A stretch of DNA of 64,000 bases from Halalkalicoccus sp. NIPERK01 (GTDB lineage: Archaea; Halobacteriota; Halobacteria; Halobacteriales; Halalkalicoccaceae). The stretch covers positions 434,001 through 498,000 of the forward strand of contig NZ_JASVVV010000001.1 of assembly GCF_030287405.1 (NCBI RefSeq). Reading direction: 5' to 3'. This document shows, piece by piece, positions 49,582-59,248 of the stretch. The notes below the pieces were generated by a model. The model was not told the origin of the DNA and ran no database searches. It was given only the letters and a program-made list of their open reading frames with translations. The position numbers and the translations under genes are program-made. Numbering within the stretch: the first letter of the stretch is position 1; each line of letters starts with the position of its first letter.

Positions 49582-51378
49582 TCAGTTCCTCGATGAGGGG
49601 GCCTTCGAGGCCGCCGTGGCCTCTACCGAAGCGTCTCGACTGCTGTCTTCCGGCGGCTTTTCACGCCAGATATAGGTCGAGAACACGACGAACAGCGTTT
49701 CGAGTACGAGTGCCCCGATGATGCCCCACGTCCAGATCGGAAGTCCAAACGCCAACTCGGCGTTCCATGCCGGTGGAGCGTACCAGGGGACCATAATAGC
49801 GAGAATACCGCCGAGACCGATCCAGAAAACCGTGGTCTGTGCCGGAAGGATGTATCGGGTATCCGGTTCGCCGTCCTCCGTAACGGCGATCGAGTTGTAC
49901 CGAAGAATTCGTTTTGCCCGCTCCGTTTCTTCGTCCTGCCCCGAGAGATAGCTCCCGCCCACTAGAACCGCGGAGTTCGCGATGAGGCCGATGATACCCG
50001 CGTGAAAGCTGTATACTTCGGGGTTTCCGCTCGCATAGAGCGCGATCGCGACCGCACACCCGACGAGCATCCCTGCAATAGCAGGCGTGTTTTTCACTCG
50101 ATGGGTGTAGAGGCCGAAGAGGAACAGCGGCGTCGCCTGGAGCAAGAACTCGAACTTCAACTCGGTCCACGTCCAGATGGTGAGCGACGGTCTGAACGAG
50201 ATGCCGAGCGCTACCAGTAACGACAACGCCAGGAAGACTCGACTCACGTTGATGACCCTGCTATCCGTCGCCTCCGGTTCGATGAATCGCCCGTAGAGGT
50301 CCTTCGCCAACACCATCGAGACGACCATCACCGCCGCCCCAGCCGTAGAGAGTGTCGCCATGATCACCCCGAGGGCGATCAGCGATGGCAGCAGCGTACT
50401 CCCCTCTAACTGGACGAAGGCACCGAGCAAGTACGGCACGACCTGCTCGGATTGGGACTCGGACAGCGCCGGGAAGACGCCGCTGGCGAACATCCCGATG
50501 ATCCAAAGCGTGAACGCAGCAAAGAAGAAAACGGGCGCCTGTAGTCTGAACGTCCGCCTGAGGTTCTCCGCGTCCCGAACGCCGAGGTAGAACTGCTGAA
50601 TGTGGATGTACGTCGGGAGGCCGAGGAGGATCAGAACGATCGTGCTGTACCAACCCTGCATCGTTGCCATCTCCGGAATCGTCAGTTTGCTCGGGGCCTC
50701 CTGCCAGACGGTGTCCATCTGTGCGGTGAAGCCGCCCAACGTCCCGATCAGGAGCAGCATCAGCGATAGCGAGAACAGCATCAACGCCCCCTGTACTGCC
50801 GCGGTCAGTGCGGTCCCCCGGAACCCGCCGAGGCCGACGTAGAGGAGGATGACGATGGCGAACAGGACGATGACCGCTTGGTAGGGTAGTACGCCCCCGG
50901 ACGCGACGTTGCCGAGATACCCCATCGCGAAGAACTGCTCGGTGAACTGGACGAAGGTCCCCCAGAGGAGGAAAAAGACGGCGATGAAGGCGACCTTCGA
51001 GTTGAAGCGATGCTCGAGGTAATCGATCGGCGACGTGTACTCCCATTTGATGCCGAGGTTGATGAGCGGCGGTGCGACGATGAGAGAACCGATGACTGCA
51101 GCGACCATGAATTGCGGATACACCAGAAACCACGCCCCCGATCGATACGTTTCCGCGGCATAGCCCAGGAACGAGTTTCCGCTGTAGGAATCGGCGAAGA
51201 TCGTGAGTGCGATGATCACGAACCCCAGCGACTTGCTCGCCGAGAAGAAATCGTCCGCATCGACGCCGACCCGTTTGTTGTATGAATACCAGCCGATGTA
51301 GATCATCACTGCGAGGCCGACGATCGTCAGGATCGCTATGTCCCACCCGAGGGAGACCTCCTGGGGTTCCACTTGCAT
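49582..51378 (-). CDS. Sodium:solute symporter (SSS family)
   Basis: 598 residues, about 13 to 14 helices. SSS features: GWYSYNKRVGVDADDFFSAS near the N-terminus, LTIFADSYSGNSFLGYAAET (helix 2, sodium site), YVGLGGFRGTALTAAVQGAL (the well conserved GG-x-x-x-x-x-x-T-D/A-x-x-Q segment) and ATLSTAGAAVMVVSMVLAKD (helix 8, second sodium ligand). The carried solute is unknown; the family includes urea, proline, pantothenate and carboxylate importers. A peptide-like tail of about 30 residues ends with EKPPEDSSRDASVEATA. The asparaginase gene lies about 260 bases upstream on the same strand. Confidence 0.9.
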   Translation of the reverse strand: MQVEPQEVSLGWDIAILTIVGLAVMIYIGWYSYNKRVGVDADDFFSASKSLGFVIIALTIFADSYSGNSFLGYAAETYRSGAWFLVYPQFMVAAVIGSLIVAPPLINLGIKWEYTSPIDYLEHRFNSKVAFIAVFFLLWGTFVQFTEQFFAMGYLGNVASGGVLPYQAVIVLFAIVILLYVGLGGFRGTALTAAVQGALMLFSLSLMLLLIGTLGGFTAQMDTVWQEAPSKLTIPEMATMQGWYSTIVLILLGLPTYIHIQQFYLGVRDAENLRRTFRLQAPVFFFAAFTLWIIGMFASGVFPALSESQSEQVVPYLLGAFVQLEGSTLLPSLIALGVIMATLSTAGAAVMVVSMVLAKDLYGRFIEPEATDSRVINVSRVFLALSLLVALGISFRPSLTIWTWTELKFEFLLQATPLFLFGLYTHRVKNTPAIAGMLVGCAVAIALYASGNPEVYSFHAGIIGLIANSAVLVGGSYLSGQDEETERAKRILRYNSIAVTEDGEPDTRYILPAQTTVFWIGLGGILAIMVPWYAPPAWNAELAFGLPIWTWGIIGALVLETLFVVFSTYIWREKPPEDSSRDASVEATAASKAPSSRN

Positions 51379-51640
51379 GTTATCGATTCAAACCCCAGTG
51401 AAGGGCCGTTCGGCAGACTCCTGCCCGTCGTGGTTCGGTATGGTATGCTTCGGTAGTGACTGTCATGGAATATGGTTACGGACTACGAGGAGCGGCGGCC
51501 AAAAACCTTGCCATACTCCCTCACGATACGGGATCGGGATCATCGGCCGCTCGTGCCGTCCCACCCGCTTGCGTCCAGTCGGGAACCGCGGGCCACGGTT
51601 CGCGTATGGGGCTTCGTCTCCGTCGGTGGCGGTATTGCGG

Positions 51641-52747
51641 TCACCAGGACCCGAAACGCTCGCGGTGTTCGGTCATACTACCCGTTGCTTCGAGCGCTAG
51701 CAACAGCTTGATTCGCGCCTTGTGGGCCGGCAAGTCGTCCCCGCTGATCGCGCCGTGGTTCTCCAGCGTTTGGCCGCCGCCGTTTCCATAGACTGCACTG
51801 AGCGTCCCGGCGTGCGTTCGCGACGTTACGACGACCGGAATCCCCCCATCGATCGCCGCCGCGACGGCATCGCTCAGCGTCTCGCTCGTGTTCCCGAGCC
51901 CGAACCCGTCGAGGACGATCCCGTCGTCGCCCCGCTCGATCGCGGACCGGATCTGGTGATCGTCCATCCCCTGTCCTGACGAGACGATCGAGACGGTCCT
52001 GTCGGTACGCAGCGCCGGGAGATCGACCGAGTAACTGCCCGGCTCACGGTGCAGCCGGACGTCGTCCCGCGTGAACGTCGCCACGGGACCGTTGTCCGGC
52101 GATTCGAACGTCTCCAGCTTGCTCGTGTGACCCTTCGTCACGTCGCGGGCCGCGTGTAGCTCCTCGTTGAACGCGATGTAGACCCCGCTACGGATCTCCT
52201 CGTGTGTCGCGGCCCGAAACGCGGTCACGAGGTTCGCCGGTCCGTCCGCACTCACCTCGTCCGGACGACGCTGAGCGCCGGTGAAGACGATCGGTACGTC
52301 GAGATCCAGCGCCAGATCGAGGTGATACGCCGACTCCTCCATCGTGTCGGTCCCGTGGGTGACGACGATCCCATCGGCGATATCCTCGGCTGCACGAGCG
52401 GCCTCGCCAAGATCGGCGACGTCGTCCTGATCGAGGTTGAAACTGCCGAGCTGGGTGACCTGTTCGACGAGGATTTCGTCGGCGTACTCGTTCAGGTCGG
52501 GTACCGAGTCGACGAGCGCGTCCCCGCTCTGCGACGGCGAAGCACCGCCCTCCCCCGGGGTGCTCGCGATCGTCCCGCCCATACTCAACACCTGCACGAC
52601 GGTTTCATCGTCCCCCGTCCGATCGTCACCGTCGGCGTCGGTCTCGGATCCGTCGGTGCCCCCAGCGGTACTGCTCGCTCGCCGCCCGCCGCCCGTGCCA
52701 CCCATCATCCGCATGAACGAGCGTCGCTCGAAGCCGTATCGGGTCAT
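51641..52747 (-). CDS. L-asparaginase with a Tat-like N-terminus
   Basis: 368 residues from ATG 52747 (MTRYGFERRSFMRMMGGTGG). Both catalytic threonines are present: one in VLSMGGTIASTP (about residues 51-62) and the other in VVTHGTDTMEESAYHLD. The following TGAQRRPDEVSADGPANLV and the C-terminal VYGNGGGQTLENHGAI match the asparaginase fold. It converts L-asparagine to aspartate and ammonia. The N-terminal ERRSFMRMMG could be a Tat signal, but the following segment is glycine-rich and acidic rather than hydrophobic, so export is doubtful. It lies upstream of the SSS symporter on the same strand. Confidence 0.88.
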   Translation of the reverse strand: MTRYGFERRSFMRMMGGTGGGRRASSTAGGTDGSETDADGDDRTGDDETVVQVLSMGGTIASTPGEGGASPSQSGDALVDSVPDLNEYADEILVEQVTQLGSFNLDQDDVADLGEAARAAEDIADGIVVTHGTDTMEESAYHLDLALDLDVPIVFTGAQRRPDEVSADGPANLVTAFRAATHEEIRSGVYIAFNEELHAARDVTKGHTSKLETFESPDNGPVATFTRDDVRLHREPGSYSVDLPALRTDRTVSIVSSGQGMDDHQIRSAIERGDDGIVLDGFGLGNTSETLSDAVAAAIDGGIPVVVTSRTHAGTLSAVYGNGGGQTLENHGAISGDDLPAHKARIKLLLALEATGSMTEHRERFGSW

Positions 52748-52987
52748 CCGTGTGTCGTGTGAACTCTCATCGCGATAAGGATGGGGATACCCGCAAACGG
52801 GGGAACGATCGTCTCGGAACGGACTACGGAGGACCACGTTTTGGGGAAGGGCCGTCGAATCACCAGTTCTCGAGGACACAGCGATCAGTCGGATCACGGA
52901 GGATGACACACGTTCTCTCGCGGTCCATCGGATGACAAGACTGAACAGCACGACCACGAACGAACAGGTGGGTGAGGCTCACCGTTC

Positions 52988-54184
52988 GTGCAGTATCTCT
53001 CGACCCCGAAGCGGGTGATCGCGGGCCTCCGGAGCGGCGGACGCGGAAAGATGCTCCTCGCGATCGCCTTCGGCTGGTTTCTGTCGATCAGCGTCAGGAT
53101 GATCTATCCCGCGCTGTTGTCCCATCTCCGCGGTGCGTACGGCCTCACGCTCACGACCGCCGGCCTCCTGTTGACCGTCCTCTGGATCGCGTACGCGTGC
53201 GGGCAACTCCCCGGCGGAATCCTCGCCGACTGGGTCGGGGAGCGCCTGCTGTTGATCGCCAGTTCCCTTCTCGCGGCCACGATGCTCGGCCTCGTCGTCG
53301 TCGCGGACTCGACGATCGTCCTGTTCTCGGCGACGGCGCTGTTCGGCATGGGGACGGCGCTGTACGGCGTCTCGCGGTTCACGATCCTCGACGAGATCTA
53401 TCCCGAGCAGCTCGGCACGGCGACGGGCGTGACGATGGCCGCCGGCGACCTCGGGAACGCGGTGATGCCGCCCGCCGCCGGATTCATCGCGGTCGCGGTG
53501 GCCTGGCAGTACGGCTTCGGGTTCGCCGTTCCGCTCTTCGTGCTCGCGGCGGTCGGTCTCCGGGCGACGCTTCCGCGACGCGAGCGGACGGCGACGTCGC
53601 TGCGCGAGACCCTCGCACTCGACGACGTCGTCCCGACGGTGTTCCAGCCGATCGTGCTGCGTGGAACCGCGTTGCTCGTGGTGTGGGGCGTGATCATGCA
53701 GGCGTTCATCGGGTTCTACCCGACCTATCTGATCGACACGAAGGGGCTCTCGGTGCAGGTCGCGACCGTGCTGTTCGGCCTCTTTTTCGCGCTCGGCGTC
53801 CTGATAAAGCCGGTTGCAGGCCGGGCCTACGACCGTATCGGCGTTCGGGTCCCGCTGTTGGCGATCATGAGTACGGCCGGCCTGGCTCTCGGCGCGCTCC
53901 CGTTCGCCGGCGAGGTATGGCTGTTCGCCCTCCTGACCGTCCTCGCGAGCAGCCTCCTGGGATTCGAAACGATCGTGATCTCCGATCTCACCCGGCGGCT
54001 TCCGGACGGGACACGGGGGACGAATCTGGGCGCGCTCCGGACGGTCTACATCGCCCTCGGTGCGTTGAGCCCGGTCCTCTTCGGGGCGGTCGCCGACCGG
54101 GGGTACTTCGACGAGGCGTTCCTCGGTATCGCCGTGCTCGCCGGCGTGGTCGTCCTCGTCGTGTTCCTCTCGATCGAGTACTGA
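52988..54184 (+). CDS. Major facilitator superfamily transporter (carrier 2)
   Basis: 398 residues starting with GTG 52988 (MQYLSTPKRVIAGLRSGGRG); a shift to a downstream ATG at 53051 would delete the conserved helix-1 start. Twelve helices, with the MFS loop GILADWVGERLL after helix 2 and the second-half motif GRAYDRIGVRV. The layout is like that of carrier 1 at 41799. It is divergent from the asparaginase gene by 240 bases and precedes the C45 hydrolase by about 140 bases, so a role in bringing in an amide or peptide-like substrate is conceivable but unproven. Confidence 0.85.
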   Translation: MQYLSTPKRVIAGLRSGGRGKMLLAIAFGWFLSISVRMIYPALLSHLRGAYGLTLTTAGLLLTVLWIAYACGQLPGGILADWVGERLLLIASSLLAATMLGLVVVADSTIVLFSATALFGMGTALYGVSRFTILDEIYPEQLGTATGVTMAAGDLGNAVMPPAAGFIAVAVAWQYGFGFAVPLFVLAAVGLRATLPRRERTATSLRETLALDDVVPTVFQPIVLRGTALLVVWGVIMQAFIGFYPTYLIDTKGLSVQVATVLFGLFFALGVLIKPVAGRAYDRIGVRVPLLAIMSTAGLALGALPFAGEVWLFALLTVLASSLLGFETIVISDLTRRLPDGTRGTNLGALRTVYIALGALSPVLFGAVADRGYFDEAFLGIAVLAGVVVLVVFLSIEY

Positions 54185-54323
54185 TCCGACGGTCGGCTAC
54201 CCGATCACGGAAGCGGGAAACGGACACACTCGGCCGGAACGTAGGACCACGTCCGTCCGGGATCGGGCGTCACGCCTCCGAATCCGGGCCAAGAAACAAC
54301 TCTCTCGAACCCGACGTGCCGTC

Positions 54324-55514
54324 ATGGACGACGCCACCGTCGGTACCGACGACGTAGTCCAAGCGGAGAGTTTCGCCGAACAGGCACGGCGCCGGGCCGA
54401 AACCGAACGGCGGGCCGTCGAGTGGGCCGTCGACGAACTCGAACGAGTGATCGACGAACGGGACGCCGATCTCGAACTGCCGCTCGAGTACGCCCGGCGG
54501 AGTCGAAAGAGCCTGCCCGACCGCCATCGACGGGCCTACGAGGCGATGGCCGACGTGTTCGACGTCGATTCGGAGGTCTACGACGTCTACGTGTTCGCTT
54601 ACGCGGAACTCTGTGAGGAGCTCGCCGATGGTGACGGCCGATCCGAGAAGAACCCGAAGGGATGTACGAACGCGCTCGTTGCCCCGTCGAAGGTCGAGCC
54701 GAATGCTGGCTTCGACGCCCGAACCGGCACTCCCGGGCCACTCGTGCTCAAAAACCGGGACATCGCGGGCCGAGGGGCGCGACCGAAATCGGTCATCGAG
54801 CAGCCACCGATCGGCGACTACTACGGCTTCCTGACGATCGATACGTGTGGGACGGTTTCGACGTTCAAGGGCGTCAACGAGCGGGGATTGGTCACGGCCA
54901 ACACCTACATCGACAGTACGCGAGACGACATCGACCCCGAAGACCAACTCCGAAACGGGACCGTCATCCGGCGACTCCTAGAGGAGTGTGCCACCGTCGA
55001 CGAGGCCCGGGACCTGCTCGAATCCCATCCGACGCGTCGGTTGTGTGGCCAGACGCTGTTCCTGGCCGACGCGACCGACACGGCCTTGCTCGAGATCGAC
55101 CCCGTGGCCGAGCGAATCGCCGTCGACGACGGTCCCCTCGCGATCAGAACGAACCACTTCGTACACTCGACGTCGACTCGGACCGACAGTTCGACGAAGC
55201 GGCGCAAGCGCGCACGCGAGTTGCTCGAGGAAACGGATCGAGTCGGCCGCGAGGACCTGCGAGCGGTGGCCCGGGATCACGCGAACGGTCCGAGCGACGC
55301 GTCCATCTGTCGCCATCCGGAACCCGAGACGGACGAACCACACGCGTTCGGACAGCTGACGACCGCGAGTACGACGATCTTCGAAGGTGGCTCGCCAGCG
55401 ATCGAAATCTGGATGGGTAATCCGTGCGGAACGGAGCGCACCCGATGTGTGTTCGGTGAAGGGGTCCCCAGCGAACTCCGGACCGGCCGGCGGTGGCTCG
55501 ATCGACTTCGCTAG
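54324..55514 (+). CDS. C45-family (acyl-CoA:6-APA acyltransferase-like) Ntn hydrolase
   Basis: 396 residues. KGCTNALV puts the family nucleophile at Cys114, preceded by Gly113 where autoprocessing releases the N-terminal prosegment (about residues 1-113, mostly helical and acidic). Downstream are PLVLKNRDIAGRGARPKSV, GFLTIDTCGTVSTFKGVNER and AIRTNHFVHSTS, in the order typical for C45 members. Haloarchaeal homologues cleave or form amide bonds of unknown substrates; penicillin-type chemistry should not be assumed. No signal peptide, so probably cytoplasmic. It follows MFS carrier 2 in the same direction. Confidence 0.82.
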   Translation: MDDATVGTDDVVQAESFAEQARRRAETERRAVEWAVDELERVIDERDADLELPLEYARRSRKSLPDRHRRAYEAMADVFDVDSEVYDVYVFAYAELCEELADGDGRSEKNPKGCTNALVAPSKVEPNAGFDARTGTPGPLVLKNRDIAGRGARPKSVIEQPPIGDYYGFLTIDTCGTVSTFKGVNERGLVTANTYIDSTRDDIDPEDQLRNGTVIRRLLEECATVDEARDLLESHPTRRLCGQTLFLADATDTALLEIDPVAERIAVDDGPLAIRTNHFVHSTSTRTDSSTKRRKRARELLEETDRVGREDLRAVARDHANGPSDASICRHPEPETDEPHAFGQLTTASTTIFEGGSPAIEIWMGNPCGTERTRCVFGEGVPSELRTGRRWLDRLR

Positions 55515-55611
55515 AGGACGGAGTTCGTGCCCGTGTATGCTGCCTGCGGACCGCTTACACGTCTCTCGCGGCTAGTTCGACCGTATCGACATCACGGCCG
55601 GGTGTGAACGC

Positions 55612-56457
55612 CTACTCGTGTTCGAGGCGCACCTCGCAGCACGCGTCTGCATCGATGTCCACGTTCAGGGCGTCGAGCGACCGAGCCGAGCGCCGGTAGG
55701 CCGCGTAGGTCGTCTCCGCCCATTCGCGTACTTCCGGGGCATCGGTGTCGACCAGTACGCGGATGGCCCCGCTATCGGGGGTATACCCCGTGATGCTGAC
55801 TCGGTCGTCGAACAGCGTGAGCCCGTATCCCGGGACTTCATCGTGTACCCACACCGTGAGATTCCCGCTTCCCATGGTCTTCGAGAAGTGGTCCGGATAC
55901 GTCGAGAGGACGTGCTTCGAGACGTACGGCGGGTCGATGATCTCCGCCTCCATGCCGTCGACGACTCTTCGACAGAACAGCTCCCGACACGGTTCGAACA
56001 GGGCCAGGTCGGACCCGAGTAGCCTGAACCGATCGGTCGCTTCGAGCAGCGAGACGAACCGATTCACCGGGCGATACGGGTCGGTCGCCTCGGCAACCGT
56101 CACGACCGCGTCGGCGAACAGGTCTATCCGCAGGTCGCCCGTCTCGACCGGAAGCCAGTGCCAGACGTCCCGGAGTCTCCGTTCGTTTTCGACCCGTTCG
56201 ATCAGCCCTGCCATTCCGGAGGCGATGTACGCGCCCACGGGCGTCGCCTCGAACTGACGACCACTCTTACGGATCCAGTTGCGGTCCTCGAACTCGCTCA
56301 GCGTCCGCCGGATCGTCGACGACGAGACTCCGACCAGCTCACGGAGTTCGGATCTGCTACGGGGTCGGTCGGCCAGAGCGACGAGCGTCGAAACCCGGTG
56401 TTCGGACCGCGCGAGATACGCGATGTCGCCGATCGGCGATCCCGTATTCGGTCCCAT
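55612..56457 (-). CDS. Winged-helix transcriptional regulator with C-terminal sensor domain
   Basis: 281 residues from ATG 56457 (MGPNTGSPIGDIAYLARSEH). A winged helix covers about residues 15-75: SRSELRELVGVSSSTIRRTL, then EFEDRNWIRKSGRQFEATPV. The C-terminal 200 residues contain LLGSDLALFEPCRELFCRRV and end with a small acidic domain with CC; this layout is that of haloarchaeal TrmB/ArsR-like repressors with a ligand-binding domain of unknown specificity. It is convergent with the C45 gene, and its own promoter (around 56460-56490) contains the palindrome GTGTACAC. Confidence 0.8.
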   Translation of the reverse strand: MGPNTGSPIGDIAYLARSEHRVSTLVALADRPRSRSELRELVGVSSSTIRRTLSEFEDRNWIRKSGRQFEATPVGAYIASGMAGLIERVENERRLRDVWHWLPVETGDLRIDLFADAVVTVAEATDPYRPVNRFVSLLEATDRFRLLGSDLALFEPCRELFCRRVVDGMEAEIIDPPYVSKHVLSTYPDHFSKTMGSGNLTVWVHDEVPGYGLTLFDDRVSITGYTPDSGAIRVLVDTDAPEVREWAETTYAAYRRSARSLDALNVDIDADACCEVRLEHE

Positions 56458-56721
56458 GGTACTAGTGTACACACGGTTTTGTAATAACCGTTCTCTCTCC
56501 CGTGAGCCGAGCCCACCCGATGGGGTCGTGTCGTCCAACTGTCATTCGAGTCCCGAGGTGGGATGTCGGTGATTGACCGTGCGACAGTTCTAAGGGACTG
56601 CTGGGTCAGCTACGTGGGCGATGTATAGCGATACCCGGTCACTTCTCGAGCGCACCTCGCGTCCGACCGGAACGCCACTCACCGGAAGGGACCATAGGAG
56701 CGAGGCAAACGGGAGAGTGGT

Positions 56722-56919
56722 TCAGGAACGACTCGCTGCGATGTACTGGTCGAGCAGCGCGTAGTACCGAACCCTCTGGTCCGCGGCGTCGGCAAGGGCC
56801 AGTAACCCAGCGTTCCGTGCGATTCGCGCCACCCGTGTCCGATTGAGCATGTTCACGGTCCCTTTTCGGCGAACGAGTCTGAATTGGCGTCGTTCTCTGT
56901 CAGTCGGACGGTTACTCAT
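56722..56919 (-). CDS. Small basic protein of unknown function (65 aa)
   Basis: 65 residues from ATG 56919 (MSNRPTDRERRQFRLVRRKG). It continues TVNMLNRTRVARIARNAGLL and ALADAADQRVRYYALLDQYI. An Arg-rich start followed by helices with an RIAR-x-AGLL-x-LADA pattern has, to my memory, short haloarchaeal relatives. The composition is unusually basic for this genome, and the codon use is less biased, so the call is tentative. The nearest regulator gene lies 260 bases away on the same strand. Confidence 0.4.
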   Translation of the reverse strand: MSNRPTDRERRQFRLVRRKGTVNMLNRTRVARIARNAGLLALADAADQRVRYYALLDQYIAASRS

Positions 56920-56949
56920 GCGATCGTCCCTTGCCATGCTAGTACACAT

Positions 56950-57914
56950 CGTGGTAGATGCTCGTTCCCCTTAACCGATACCCCACATCCACGACGATCG
57001 ACACACCGCCTCGTCGAAACGGTGCGTGCGGTTATCCGTGAGTCGGCCCACCGGATCAGCGATGGTCCGCCTTTCCCGGTCTCCGACGATATGTCGGTGT
57101 AGAACGGCTGATCCAGCCGAAATGGTCCGACTCCGTATCGCCCTTCTCATGACACCACGGGCGGTGATCGGACGGAACAGGGGGCGGATCGGTTGCCAAG
57201 CCCCGTCCGATTCCCGCCCGAAGCTACCCCGTATGACCTCCTAGGAACACCTATGGGACGGCTGATTTCCCAGCCCATCGTAGACATCTCTCCGAATCGT
57301 TACTTTTGATCGATCATATCGAGTACCCGACGTATGACGAGGCGTCTAAACGAAAAACCCTCCGACGAATATCACATCGAGAGTACACTATCGGTCGCGA
57401 CAAGCGGCGTCCTCGGTTACACTCACTGCCCAGACCGACACCCGAGACGCAATCGAGCGCCTACCACCGCGGCGTGTCGTTCGGGTCGTGAATGGTAAGT
57501 TATCTATCCAGTCATAGATAATATGAAATCAGGAATACTAGTTGTTTTATATTCATGTCATTAATCCCTCAGTGATAGTTATCACATATATTTCGGAGAG
57601 GCATCCGATTGGTCGGAGTTGGATCCGGTTATTGCCCGAAAAAAGCCATCACAACCGTTAATACGACCACTGAGTGGTGTTGACCTGACCATGAGCGCAG
57701 TGCTGCCGCGGTTCTTCGACCGACCACAGCGATCGGGTTACAGTACCGATATGTTACGTTCGATACCCCCATTCGGAGCGAGACGTGACGTTCGTTCCCC
57801 GAACATAGCAGTTAGGATGACTATCGAGGCGAGGCGGGCACGCGGGCTCGACCGAGAGCCTCGGGGGGCGGATTCGAACCGGTATGGACGGGTCGGTCCG
57901 AGGTGGGATTGACG
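56950..57914. other. Long AT-rich non-coding region with two inverted repeats
   Basis: About 965 bases, the longest gap in the window. Between 57490 and 57650 the AT content is much higher than elsewhere. It holds TTATCTAT-N6-ATAGATAA (57500-57521) and GTGATA-GT-TATCAC (57572-57585). A 73-codon frame at 57691-57912 ends next to the CopD start but is Arg-rich and unsupported; a 52-codon frame at 57333-57491 is equally weak. I see no replication-initiator gene, so I do not call an origin. Confidence 0.5.
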
Positions 57915-59105
57915 ATGGAGCCCTGGAATCCGGTGTTCCGCGGCGTCCTGGTGACGGCGCTGGTCCTGCTCGTCGGCGTTCCGCCGACCCTCTCGTTCGT
58001 CGTCTTTCCCGAACTGGAGCGTCGTGGTCTCGACACGGCGCGAGCACACCGCGTGGCTCTCTCCGTCATTACCGTGACACTCATCGGAGCAGGCCTCGCT
58101 GCGAGTGCGCTGGCGGTCGGGAACGCGGGGGCGTCGGAAATGGAGTTCCTGGCGTGGGCGAGCTCGACGGTGGCGGGGTGGGCGTGGGGAACGCTCGTCG
58201 TCGCCGCGCTCGTCGCGGGTGCGCTAACGGTGGGACGGCACACGCGTCCCGGTCGCGTCTCGCGACGCCTCTGGCTCGCGACGGTGTTCGTCGGGGCGTT
58301 CGCGATGCTCGTCGCGTTCTGCTGGACGCGCTACTCGGTGGCCATCGAGAGCCCCGCGGTCGCGATCCTCGTGAAGGTCGGTCACATGACGGGCGGCGCC
58401 CTGTGGGTCGGTGGTCTCATGGTGCTCGCCGTGCTCCCCGCGTTGGTACCGCGTGACGCCAATGCGGATGCCGACGCCGCTATCGAGGTCGAGAGGGCCG
58501 AACTCGTCCTCTCGACCGTCCGCCGGTTCTCGCTGATCGCCGTTTCAGGTGTGACTCTCGCGTTCGCGACCGGCGCCGTCATCGCGGCGTGGCACGTCCC
58601 GACGCTGACCGCGCTGGTCACGACCCCGTACGGGATCCTCCTCTCGGCGAAGGTGGGGCTGGTCGTGATCGCGGCCGGGATCGGCGGGTTCAACCGGGTC
58701 GTCCTCCACGAGGGGATCGCCTACTCGGTCGGCGAGTCGAACGACACGGCGGCGCTCCCGGGGATGTTGACGGGGTTCGGCCCACGAATCGCGGCGGGCG
58801 ACGCCGTCTCTGCGGTGGCCCGATCCGTTCGGCTCGAACTGGCGATACTACTGGGGGCGATGGGGCTGTCGGTCGCGCTCACCACGGCCGTGACGCCCTC
58901 GTACGAACTGCTCGAACCGGCGGTCGCGGCGTCGAGCGAGGTCGTCAGGGGGGTCGCGCTCACCGAGTTCGAGACGCTCCTCGAACTGGGCGCGATCAGC
59001 ATCGCCGTCGTCGGATCGCTCGCGCTGGGGTACGAACTGGGCAAACTCGACGTCGATCGGGAGACCCGCTCGAACCGGATGTCCCATCGCACACACGACG
59101 ACTGA
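57915..59105 (+). CDS. CopD-domain membrane protein
   Basis: 396 residues with about eight to nine helices. The CopD-like core is in the middle and second half: VKVGHMTGGALWVGGLMVLA (about residues 154-173; conserved H and W), RRFSLIAVSGVTLAFATGAV and LTTPYGILLSAKVGLVVIAA followed by GGFNR. CopD proteins are linked to copper uptake or tolerance across the membrane in bacteria. An earlier GTG at 57903 is less likely than ATG 57915 (MEPWNPVFRGVLVTALVLLV). The C-terminal tail is hydrophilic. A copper-type ATPase fossil lies 12 kb away, but no complete exporter is seen in the window. Confidence 0.8.
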   Translation: MEPWNPVFRGVLVTALVLLVGVPPTLSFVVFPELERRGLDTARAHRVALSVITVTLIGAGLAASALAVGNAGASEMEFLAWASSTVAGWAWGTLVVAALVAGALTVGRHTRPGRVSRRLWLATVFVGAFAMLVAFCWTRYSVAIESPAVAILVKVGHMTGGALWVGGLMVLAVLPALVPRDANADADAAIEVERAELVLSTVRRFSLIAVSGVTLAFATGAVIAAWHVPTLTALVTTPYGILLSAKVGLVVIAAGIGGFNRVVLHEGIAYSVGESNDTAALPGMLTGFGPRIAAGDAVSAVARSVRLELAILLGAMGLSVALTTAVTPSYELLEPAVAASSEVVRGVALTEFETLLELGAISIAVVGSLALGYELGKLDVDRETRSNRMSHRTHDD

Positions 59106-59248
59106 TAGGGTCGTTCGTACTCCTCCCCCGGCAGAGATACCCGTCATCCGTTTCGCCCCCGCGAAACCCGTCTCCGCTGCGGCTGGCTGAAAACAGTGAC
59201 GAACGACCCTATGACGCGAACGACCGCTCGACGCGACGGACGCGGGCC

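Noticed and set aside
57691-57912. 73-codon frame ending next to the CopD gene
   Set aside because: Arg-rich with no recognised similarity; codon use is not that of haloarchaeal genes.
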